From: an uncultured Prevotellaceae bacterium
GTDB taxonomy: Bacteria; Bacteroidota; Bacteroidia; Bacteroidales; Bacteroidaceae
Length of the DNA: 19,743 nt
Assembly: GCA_937915745.1 (NCBI GenBank)
Contig: CALGGJ010000062.1
Location: 1 to 19,743, forward strand
Direction of reading: 5' to 3'
Shown here one piece after another: positions 13,553-19,743 of this stretch (the stretch's first letter is position 1; each line of letters starts with the position of its first letter). Below the pieces are notes generated by a model that was not told the origin of the DNA, did no database searches, and worked only from the letters and a program-made list of their open reading frames with translations. Both the position numbers and the translations under genes were made by a program.

Positions 13553-14998
13553 TTACTTGGTTTTCTTTGGCGTAACTTTAGCCTTTTGCGCTGTTGCAGC
13601 CTTGGCCTTTGGTGCTGTTGCAGCCTTGGCCTTTGGTGCTGTTGCAGCCTTGGCCTTTGTGGTCTCCATCTTTGTTTTGGGCGCTTTGTCTTGTGTTGGG
13701 TGGTACTTCTCCAGTTCGGTTTGCAATTTCTCTATCTTGCGGTCTTTGGCTTCGATTTCCTCACCTTGATTCTTAATTGTTGTGAGAAGTGAGTTGAGTT
13801 CTTCATTGTCCATGTCGAGAGGATAGAGAGTATTTACACGATTGATGAAGTCGCCAAGGATATTCATGTAGTTTGTGAATGCATCGTAAGGGCCATCGTA
13901 GATACCTCTGTTCATGCCTACGCTGTTATGTTTTGTCGTCATGAATCGGAAGTTGTTTGAAGCCTGCAGATAGTCCCAGTCTTGCTTTATACGTCGGTCG
14001 GTGCAGATGCGTACACGGTCGGCTACGCTGTACAGTTTGTCGAAGGCCTCACGTTGCATTATGTTGCCGAGCCAGCATGATGTGTCGCGTTCTTCGTCAA
14101 CCCAGCTAATGTTGTAAGGTACATCCAGGTTGCCTACCGATTTGCCTTTGCTACATAGTTCGCCAGGTGTAGAGAAACTTATGCCTCGTTCTTTGGCACA
14201 TTTAGGCAGAGCTTTGAGAAATTCGAGGATATTGCTGCTCAATGGTTGGAAGATGCCGAGGGCGCACAGTTCCATGAAGATGTTAATTACGTTCTCTCCT
14301 TCGGGCAGTTGAGCTATCCAATCCATGTAGGTATCGGCAAAGAGTGGATATTCGTTCCAGTCGGGGTTGTTGAAGCGAAGGCTTATGTCGTCGCTTAGCT
14401 TGTAGTCGCGCAACAGGAGCTTGAGGTTGGGGTTGAGTGCGCAGTTGTAGATGAAGTGTGGTGACTTCCATCCCAGTATGTGTTTGGCTCCTTCGGTGAG
14501 CATTCCCTTGAAGCCCATTGCGGCAACTTGTGCTCCTATTTCGTCGGAATAGATTAACGAACTGTTGCGGAATACTTTTGGTGACTGTCCGAATAGTTCT
14601 TTTATCTTTGCTTTCATGCGCAGGCATTCTTCGCGGAAGCTTTCTTCGTTGGCAAGCGATGAGAGTCCGTGGCTGTAAGGTTCGCACAGGAATTCAACAC
14701 ATCCTGTCTTGTTTAGTTCTTGAAGGAGATCGATTACCTGTGGAGCGTGCATTTCCAGTTGTTCGAGCCCTACACCCGAAAGCGAGAGGGCAACCTTGAA
14801 GTATTTGCCGTTTGCATTGGCCATATCTATGAGTGCCTGCAAGGCTGGCACGTATGACCTTTCGGCGATATCGGTGATGCTGCGTTCGTTTTCATAGTCG
14901 TCGTAGTAGTAGTGGTCGCGACCGATATCGAAGAAACGATAGCGTTTGAGATGAATTATCTGATGTATCTCAAAGTACAGACATATTGTTTTTGCCAT
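13553..14998 (-). CDS. GH57 family alpha-glucan-active enzyme (alpha-amylase / glucanotransferase-like)
   Basis: The product is 481 aa. The start (MAKTICLYFEIHQIIHLKRY, with H12-Q13) is the first conserved GH57 region; CVEFLCEPYSHGL (100-112) is the second; MLTEGAKHILGW (166-177) and LSDDISLRF (201-209) fall where the catalytic Glu and Asp regions are expected, though I assign the exact residues only tentatively. GH57 enzymes cleave or transfer alpha-1,4-glucan. There is no signal peptide, so it should act in the cytoplasm on storage glucan. A coiled-coil-like stretch (398-432) and a Lys/Ala-rich tail (446-481) extend the C-terminus. It is the last gene of the minus-strand operon, 108 bp after the GT4 gene. 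Confidence 0.92.
   Translation of the reverse strand: MAKTICLYFEIHQIIHLKRYRFFDIGRDHYYYDDYENERSITDIAERSYVPALQALIDMANANGKYFKVALSLSGVGLEQLEMHAPQVIDLLQELNKTGCVEFLCEPYSHGLSSLANEESFREECLRMKAKIKELFGQSPKVFRNSSLIYSDEIGAQVAAMGFKGMLTEGAKHILGWKSPHFIYNCALNPNLKLLLRDYKLSDDISLRFNNPDWNEYPLFADTYMDWIAQLPEGENVINIFMELCALGIFQPLSSNILEFLKALPKCAKERGISFSTPGELCSKGKSVGNLDVPYNISWVDEERDTSCWLGNIMQREAFDKLYSVADRVRICTDRRIKQDWDYLQASNNFRFMTTKHNSVGMNRGIYDGPYDAFTNYMNILGDFINRVNTLYPLDMDNEELNSLLTTIKNQGEEIEAKDRKIEKLQTELEKYHPTQDKAPKTKMETTKAKAATAPKAKAATAPKAKAATAQKAKVTPKKTK
13581..13659. repeat. 24-bp tandem repeat inside the GH57 C-terminus
   Basis: Units at 13581-13604, 13605-13628 and 13629-13652, plus a partial copy to 13659, encode the octapeptide KAKAATAP about 3.3 times. 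Copies two and three are identical at DNA level; copy one differs at a few bases. The tail length could vary between strains by slippage. Confidence 0.93.
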
Positions 14999-15106
14999 AT
15001 TCTTGTTTAATGTTTAACGGTTTGCTGTTTATTGTTTGTTAATTCATTGTCTTGAACATTAACCATACTTGGATATTCGATTGAAGGTTGTCAGTCGCTG
15101 TGGTTT

Positions 15107-16363
15107 TTATCCAATTAGTTGGTCGTACAGACGGCGTATTCGCAATCCGACTTTCTCCCACGTGATTTCATCTACTTCTTTCATGCCTTCTTCTTGCAGG
15201 TATTTGAAGAGCGACTGGTTGGTGCAGATGGAATATATTGCATCGGCCATTGCGTTGATGTCCCAATAATCGACTTTGATAACCTTGTCGAGTATCTCGC
15301 CGCATCCCGATTGTTTGCTTATGATTGATGGTGTTCCGCATTGCATTGCCTCGAGTGGTGCTATGCCGAACGGCTCGCTGACTGATGGCATGACAAATAC
15401 GTCGGAGTTTTTGTAGCATTCATATACCTGACGTCCGCGCTGGAATCCGGGAAAGTGGAATCGGTCGGCTATTCCGCGTTGTGCCACCAGGTCGATCATG
15501 GCTTCCATCATGTCGCCCGACCCGGCCATGCAGAATCGTATGTTGTGTGTACGTTTCAGCACAAGTGCCGCTGCCTCGACAAAGTATTCAGGTCCTTTCT
15601 GCATTGTGATACGTCCGAGGAATGTCACTACTTTTTCTTTCGAGTGGTCGGGGCGTGGTATGTCGAGCAGGTCTTGCGACAGTGGATATACGGCGTTGTG
15701 CATGGCGAAGCACTTGCGTGGGTCTTGATGGTATTCGTTTATGACTGTCTGGCGTGTCAGCTCGCTCACACACATGATGCAGTCGGCGTTGTCCATTCCG
15801 TCTTTCTCGATGCCATATACTGTCGGGTTCACTTTGCCTCGTGAGCGGTCGAAGTCGGTGGCATGTACGTGTATGCACAGTGGCTTGCCGCTCACCATCT
15901 TGGCATGTACGCCAGCCGGATAGGTGAGCCAGTCGTGTGCATGTATGATGTCAAACTGCTCTGATCGTGCCACTACGCCTGCAATGATTGAGAAGTTGTT
16001 GATTTCGTCGTGCAGGTTTTGTGGATATCCACCTGCGAACTCCATGCATCCCATGTGGTTGGTGTGCATGTATGAGAAGTCGGCATATATGTGGTTGCGG
16101 TAGTTGTAGTATTCTTCAGGTGTCATGTATGCCGGCAGTTGGCTCTTCACATAGTCGTAGTCGTAGTCGCGATATACGATCGGCACTTGGTTCATGCCCA
16201 CTATCTTCAGGAATTTTTCTTCGTCGCCTGTAGGTTTAGGTAGGCAGAAGATGGTTTCCATGTCGGGTTGCAGGCTGAGTCCCTTGGTAATTCCGTATGA
16301 AGCAACGGCAAGTCCTCCGTATATTTTAGGGGGAAATTCCCATCCAAACATTAGTACTCTCAT
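15107..16363 (-). CDS. GT4/GT5-like glycosyltransferase, probable glycogen/alpha-glucan synthase
   Basis: The product is 418 aa with two Rossmann lobes (GT-B fold). The N-terminus WEFPPKIYGGLAVASYG (8-24) carries the GGL nucleotide-sugar loop seen in glycogen synthase-like enzymes. HAHDWLTYPAG (141-151) is also typical of that group. FLGRITMQKGPEYFVEAA (248-265) supplies the Arg and Lys that bind donor phosphate, and EPFGIAPLE (330-338) is the EX7E motif of retaining GT4 enzymes. There is no signal peptide. It lies 20 bp after the debranching gene and before GH57, so it probably extends cytoplasmic alpha-1,4-glucan from a nucleotide-glucose donor. Donor and product are inferred from context. 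Confidence 0.92.
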   Translation of the reverse strand: MRVLMFGWEFPPKIYGGLAVASYGITKGLSLQPDMETIFCLPKPTGDEEKFLKIVGMNQVPIVYRDYDYDYVKSQLPAYMTPEEYYNYRNHIYADFSYMHTNHMGCMEFAGGYPQNLHDEINNFSIIAGVVARSEQFDIIHAHDWLTYPAGVHAKMVSGKPLCIHVHATDFDRSRGKVNPTVYGIEKDGMDNADCIMCVSELTRQTVINEYHQDPRKCFAMHNAVYPLSQDLLDIPRPDHSKEKVVTFLGRITMQKGPEYFVEAAALVLKRTHNIRFCMAGSGDMMEAMIDLVAQRGIADRFHFPGFQRGRQVYECYKNSDVFVMPSVSEPFGIAPLEAMQCGTPSIISKQSGCGEILDKVIKVDYWDINAMADAIYSICTNQSLFKYLQEEGMKEVDEITWEKVGLRIRRLYDQLIG

Positions 16364-16383
16364 GTGTCGTTTTCCTCCTTTCG

Positions 16384-18327
16384 TTAGTAGTTATAGAACT
16401 TTGACAGCAGTTTGTTTACTCTCAGGATTGCTGCCACATTCATTGCGAATGACAGTGCTCCGCGTCCGTGGAATGGCGGGTTGCCGTCGAACAGTTCCGG
16501 CAGTGTTCCGATTCCGTGGTAGAACATTTCTTCTTCGAGTCCGATGAGGCATCGATCGACAAACGACAGTCCGCTCCGGCGGTATATCTTCATGCATGTT
16601 TCGAGATAGAAACCGAGCATGAATGGCCACACGGTGCCTTGATGGTAGGCTGCGTCGCGTTCACGTTGTCCGCCTTCGTATATTGGGTTGTATGCTCCGC
16701 TTTTTGGCGACAACGACCTCATGCCTTTTGGCGTACGCAGTTCTTTTGTGCATATGTCGAATATGTTTTTGCGCTCGGCCAGTGTGAGTGGTGTGTTTTC
16801 GAGCGATGTGGCTATGAGCATGTTTGGTCTTACTTCCCACGACATGTTGTAGCCGTCCACATAGTCCATGAGGTATCCGTAGTCGTTGATGAATGTTTCG
16901 CGGAACGATTTGCCGCATGTGTCGGCCAGTTCCTTCAGGGTTTGCGATTGTGCGCTCTTGCCTTGTACTTCTTCAATTTGTGAGGCGAATACGAGGGTGT
17001 TGTACCATAGTGCGTTGATTTCGACAATGTATCCGGTGCGTGGCACTACAGGGTGTCCGTCGATGGTTGAGTTCATCCATGTTGCAGGGTGTGTCTTGCC
17101 GTCGGTGTAGAGCAGTCCGTTTTCGTGTAGGAAGAGGTTAGGGTGTTTTCCGCTTTTCACGAATTCGGTGATGTGTGTGATGAGTTTGCCGTATCGTTTC
17201 ACTGCATCGTTGAAATCTGCGATGCGTGCGTACTGCTGCATACACCACACGGCCCATAGCAGTACGTCGGGGGCTTCCATCTCGTATATGTGTACTGATA
17301 TCGGCTGGCCGGCCATGAAGTCTTTTATGGCTTTTTCGGCTGTTTTCATGGCGCTGATGTAGCGTTCGGTCTCGTCGTTGGAGAGGGTGAGTCCTGGCAG
17401 CGATATGAATGTGTCGCGTGCCCTGGCCTTGAACCATGGGTATCCGGCCACTATGTAGTGTTCGCCGTCTTTTTTGTTGTGGAATTGGTGTGCGGCGTTG
17501 ATGAGGCAGTGATGGAAGTTGTCGCGTGGCGTGTGCACGTCGATTTCCTCGTCGAATGTGCGTTTGAGTGTGCGGGTGTTTATCTCTTCGAGTCCTGCGG
17601 CGAAGATAACGCTTTCGCCTTTCTTGATGTTGAACTCGAAGTAGCCTGGAACGTAGAGGTCTTCGCTGTAGTCGTAGCCCAGTTCTTGGTCTTTTGGGTA
17701 TTCGATGCCTTTGTACCATGATGGTGTGAATATGAACTCGGCGTGTTTGTTGGTTTGCATGTAGAGTTCGGGGTATCCTTGGTACATTGACGTCTTGATT
17801 CCGTTGTCTGTTTCTTGGTAGTTGCGGTTGGCTACTGAGTTTTCGTGTGTCAGTTGGTCGGCTGCGCGGAATGCAAGGAATGGTCGTAGCCTGAGTGTGG
17901 TTACAGAGTGTGCATCGATTAGTGTGTAGCGTATCAGTACGCGGTTGTGGAAGTGCTGGAACACTTTTTCTTTTTTCAGTATCACGCCGCCTACTCGATA
18001 GATGGTTGTTGGAATTTTGTCCCAGGTGCATTCGCGTATGTATTTATGACCGTTGGGACTGAATACTCCGCCGGCGTATTTGTGCAGGCCAAGGTTGAAT
18101 TCCGCTCCGTGCTGGATGACAGTTTCGTCGAGTGATGAAAGCAACACGTGGTTTTTGTCGTCTATTTGGGGTACTGGCACCACGAGCAGTCCGTGGTATT
18201 TGCGTGTGTTGCAATCTACAATCGACGACGACGAGTATGCGCCCGAGCGGTTGGTGCGCAGTATTTCCTTCGGCAGGGCTTCCTGCAGATTGGTCATCAG
18301 GCTTTTTTCGAATTGTAGGTAACTCAT
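16384..18327 (-). CDS. Glycogen debranching enzyme (amylo-alpha-1,6-glucosidase family)
   Basis: The product is 647 aa, right for the bacterial/archaeal debranching family with an N-terminal beta-rich domain (about 1-230) and a C-terminal (alpha/alpha)6 barrel (about 270-640). Typical motifs are LRTNRSGAYSSSSIVDCNTR (23-42), RKYHGLLVVPV after it, AGYPWFKARARDTFISLPGL near 300, and YQGTVWPFMLGFYLE-like sequence near 585 (here AYHQGTVWPF). The enzyme removes alpha-1,6 branches of glycogen. No signal peptide, so cytoplasmic. It is first in the operon, behind a consensus promoter at 18429-18460, and starts at ATG 18327. The GT4 gene follows 20 bp later. Family assignment is firm; whether it also has transferase activity is unknown. 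Confidence 0.94.
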   Translation of the reverse strand: MSYLQFEKSLMTNLQEALPKEILRTNRSGAYSSSSIVDCNTRKYHGLLVVPVPQIDDKNHVLLSSLDETVIQHGAEFNLGLHKYAGGVFSPNGHKYIRECTWDKIPTTIYRVGGVILKKEKVFQHFHNRVLIRYTLIDAHSVTTLRLRPFLAFRAADQLTHENSVANRNYQETDNGIKTSMYQGYPELYMQTNKHAEFIFTPSWYKGIEYPKDQELGYDYSEDLYVPGYFEFNIKKGESVIFAAGLEEINTRTLKRTFDEEIDVHTPRDNFHHCLINAAHQFHNKKDGEHYIVAGYPWFKARARDTFISLPGLTLSNDETERYISAMKTAEKAIKDFMAGQPISVHIYEMEAPDVLLWAVWCMQQYARIADFNDAVKRYGKLITHITEFVKSGKHPNLFLHENGLLYTDGKTHPATWMNSTIDGHPVVPRTGYIVEINALWYNTLVFASQIEEVQGKSAQSQTLKELADTCGKSFRETFINDYGYLMDYVDGYNMSWEVRPNMLIATSLENTPLTLAERKNIFDICTKELRTPKGMRSLSPKSGAYNPIYEGGQRERDAAYHQGTVWPFMLGFYLETCMKIYRRSGLSFVDRCLIGLEEEMFYHGIGTLPELFDGNPPFHGRGALSFAMNVAAILRVNKLLSKFYNY

Positions 18328-18428
18328 TTCTATTTTAGGTAATATTTTGATTAGTTAGGTTGCGGTGGCTGTGGCTTGTCGCATGGACGCATTGGTGTCG
18401 GGGGGACATGCCGTGTGTGTTGCCACCT

Positions 18429-18460
18429 ACAAATATACGTACTTTTTCTCATCATGCAAA
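18429..18460 (-). promoter_or_regulatory. Promoter of the glycogen operon (TTTG-N19-TATATTTGT)
   Basis: On the minus strand, TTTG (18460-18457), 19 bp, then TATATTTGT (18437-18429) match the Bacteroidetes consensus exactly. The predicted start near 18422 gives a leader of about 95 nt before the debranching gene. Confidence 0.87.
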
Positions 18461-18529
18461 GCTTATTGTGAGTTTTTTTCTTCTTATCGGTGTTTTTTTG
18501 TTGTTTTGCTGTATAAAAATATTATTTCG

Positions 18530-18561
18530 CTTGTCGATTTGAGCAATTTGTGTAACTTTGT
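18530..18561 (+). promoter_or_regulatory. Promoter of the Crp/Fnr-family gene (weak -33, TAACTTTGT)
   Basis: TAACTTTGT (18553-18561) is a clear -7 box. CTTG (18530-18533) lies 19 bp upstream, a partial -33 match. The start would be near 18568, about 33 nt before ATG 18601. A weak -33 is what one expects where an activator helps, but that is inference. Confidence 0.68.
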
Positions 18562-18600
18562 TGGCAGAAGTGTTAAACCGTTTTTCTGTTATTGCATGAT

Positions 18601-19305
18601 ATGATAAGGAAGAGGACTTATCCCAAGGAGCGACTGCTCGAGCGGTTGAGGCCGTTTACGTCGGTGATGAGTGCCGACGAGCAGGAGGATTTGCTGCGTG
18701 TATGCACGGTGTATGAGTACGGGAAGGGTAGTATGATATATCGTGAGGGCGATGTGGTGCGTTCGATGTTCTGTCTGTTGCAGGGTGCTGCCATGGTATA
18801 TGTGCGCGAGGACTACCTGCGCGAGCAGATTGTAAAGGTGTTGTGTGCCGGCGATTTTTTCGGTCTCCGCTCTTATTTCATAGGTCAGAACTATGTCACG
18901 TCGTGTGTGGCTACTGCCGGCACTTTGGTATGTGAGGTTCCGATGTCACACCTTATCGTATATATAAGGAAGAATCCCGACCTTGCTTTTTTTCTGCTGA
19001 AGCAATATGCCACCGACCTGGGAATGGCCGACCGGCGTTATGTGCGTCTCACTCAGAAACATCTTCGTGGCCGTCTGGCCGATACGCTTATCTACCTAAC
19101 ACGTCGGTTTGGGATTGCCGACGATGGTGCTACGCTCGACGTGAGTTTCTCGCGCGAGGAGTTGGCCAACATGTCGAACATGACTACATCGAACGCGATA
19201 CGCACACTGTCGGCTTTCGCCGAGGAGGGTGTGGTGGCCATCGACCGCCGTACAATCCGTATCCTCGACTTCCGTATGCTGCACAATATCAGTATGCACG
19301 ACTGA
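18601..19305 (+). CDS. Crp/Fnr family transcription regulator
   Basis: The product is 234 aa. Residues about 20-135 form a cNMP-binding-type beta-roll (YGKGSMIYREGDVVRSMFCL then LQGAAMVYV; VLCAGDFFGLRSYF), followed by a long dimer helix (LAFFLLKQYATDLGMADRRY) and a winged helix-turn-helix (FSREELANMSNMTTSNAIRT then LSAFAEEGVV, about 183-212). There is no Fnr-type N-terminal Cys cluster, and the canonical cAMP-binding RxS arginine-serine pair is not evident, so the ligand is unknown. An in-frame TTG at 18592 would add three residues; ATG 18601 is preferred. The gene diverges from the glycogen operon, so that operon is a reasonable first target to test. A small HExxH protein gene follows after only 4 bp. 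Confidence 0.93.
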   Translation: MIRKRTYPKERLLERLRPFTSVMSADEQEDLLRVCTVYEYGKGSMIYREGDVVRSMFCLLQGAAMVYVREDYLREQIVKVLCAGDFFGLRSYFIGQNYVTSCVATAGTLVCEVPMSHLIVYIRKNPDLAFFLLKQYATDLGMADRRYVRLTQKHLRGRLADTLIYLTRRFGIADDGATLDVSFSREELANMSNMTTSNAIRTLSAFAEEGVVAIDRRTIRILDFRMLHNISMHD

Positions 19306-19309
19306 ACTT

Positions 19310-19660
19310 ATGAGGGTTATCTACAATCGTATCATTCCTTTCGGCACATTTAAGGCCATCAACCTCTTTGGAGTCGTTTTTTCGAAGATGCCGCTGTCGG
19401 CCACCGAGTGTCGTCACGAGCAGATTCACTCGCGGCAGATGCTCGAATTGTGTGTCGTGGGTTTTTATTTGTGGTATGTGGTGGAGTGGGGTATCCGCCT
19501 GCTGCAATACCGCAATGGGCTTGTGGCTTATTTCAATATCTGTTTCGAGCGTGAGGCATATCTCAATCAATCGAGGCCTGACTATCTGATGCATCGTCGC
19601 TGCTTTGGTTTCTGGAGGTATCTGAGGGGTGAGACGCTTCTCCCTCACAAAACAAAATAA
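19310..19660 (+). CDS. Small membrane protein with HExxH motif (putative metallopeptidase-like)
   Basis: The product is 116 aa. HEQIH at 36-40 is a zincin-type HExxH, and a second acidic site, FEREAY (79-84), lies about 40 residues later where gluzincins place the third zinc ligand. Between them is a hydrophobic stretch (about 48-66, LCVVGFYLWYVVEWGIRLL) that could be a TM helix. The order MPLSATECRHEQIHSRQM resembles membrane-associated HExxH proteins rather than a soluble protease. The start ATG at 19310 is 4 bp after the Crp-like stop, so the two are translated from one message. The longer open frame from 19229 lies inside the regulator and is discarded. Peptidase activity is a hypothesis only. 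Confidence 0.85.
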   Translation: MRVIYNRIIPFGTFKAINLFGVVFSKMPLSATECRHEQIHSRQMLELCVVGFYLWYVVEWGIRLLQYRNGLVAYFNICFEREAYLNQSRPDYLMHRRCFGFWRYLRGETLLPHKTK

Positions 19661-19684
19661 GCCTCGACATTGCTGTCGGGACTT
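19651..19684 (-). terminator. Terminator after tRNA-Gly
   Basis: On the minus strand CCCGACA, GCAA, TGTCGAG (one G-T) form a 7-bp stem flanked by AAG/CTT, then T-rich TTATTTTGTTTTG runs to 19651. It overlaps the 3' end of the HExxH gene on the other strand. Confidence 0.75.
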
Positions 19685-19690
19685 ATGCTG

Positions 19691-19743
<53 letters not shown>

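Noticed and set aside
13557..13792. Plus-strand hydrophobic repeat ORFs (Ala/Leu-rich)
   Set aside because: They are antisense shadows of the Lys/Ala repeat tail of GH57.
14999..15106. Internal promoter between GT4 and GH57
   Set aside because: The 108-bp gap is AT-rich with TTAAACA repeats, but I found no TAnnTTTG box on the minus strand.
18592..18600. TTG start for the Crp/Fnr regulator
   Set aside because: An ATG three codons later fits better and nothing upstream looks conserved.

Overview
The window looks like a chromosomal segment from a Bacteroidales bacterium, most likely Prevotellaceae or a close relative. The evidence is the promoter style (repeated matches to the Bacteroidetes TTTG / TAnnTTTG consensus), the absence of obvious Shine-Dalgarno sites, and the gene types: PPi-dependent phosphofructokinase, an MltF-like lipoprotein, and a glycogen cluster of debranching enzyme, GT4 and GH57. 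I see no prophage, insertion sequence, CRISPR array or defence island. The coding content is mostly core metabolism and envelope functions. The unusual material is in the intergenic and leader DNA.

Layout. 1-67: 5' end of a GAPDH gene on the minus strand, diverging from mscL. 222-2138 (+): mscL, an AqpZ-type aquaporin and a small outer-membrane barrel protein, closed by a strong terminator; this looks like an osmotic-stress/envelope group. 2254-4526 (+): ffh and folD, with the ffh promoter starting inside the preceding terminator. 4648-4777: a single tRNA-His gene with its own promoter and terminator and an oddly mismatched acceptor stem, followed by tandem repeats. 4990-7730: a divergent pair, an MltF-like lytic transglycosylase lipoprotein (-) and an NhaC-family antiporter (+), with a dyad over the mltF promoter and 20-bp repeats in its leader. 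7756-12665 (+): one promoter and a long, highly structured leader with a 40-bp duplication, then pfp, a membrane-anchored GH25 muramidase, an 87-codon unknown gene and ilvD. 12666-13552: no intact gene; it holds a decayed gene remnant, a 12-bp-stem hairpin, a compact minus-strand transcription unit that looks like a small RNA gene, and a strong terminator. 13553-18460 (-): the three-gene glycogen/alpha-glucan operon with a perfect-consensus promoter. 18553-19660 (+): a Crp/Fnr-family regulator followed closely by a small HExxH membrane protein. 19691-19743 (-): 3' part of tRNA-Gly(GCC).

Together the genes cover PPi-linked glycolysis (GAPDH, Pfp), storage glucan turnover (debranching enzyme, GT4, GH57) under a possible neighbouring Crp/Fnr regulator, ion and water balance (MscL, AqpZ, NhaC) and wall turnover (MltF, GH25). 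The best candidates for undescribed biology are the promoter-to-terminator small RNA unit near 13221-13331, the duplicated structured leader of the pfp operon, the HExxH mini-membrane protein next to the Crp-like regulator, and the tRNA-His acceptor stem. Strand composition also flips between about 7.8 and 13.1 kb, which suggests an old inversion.
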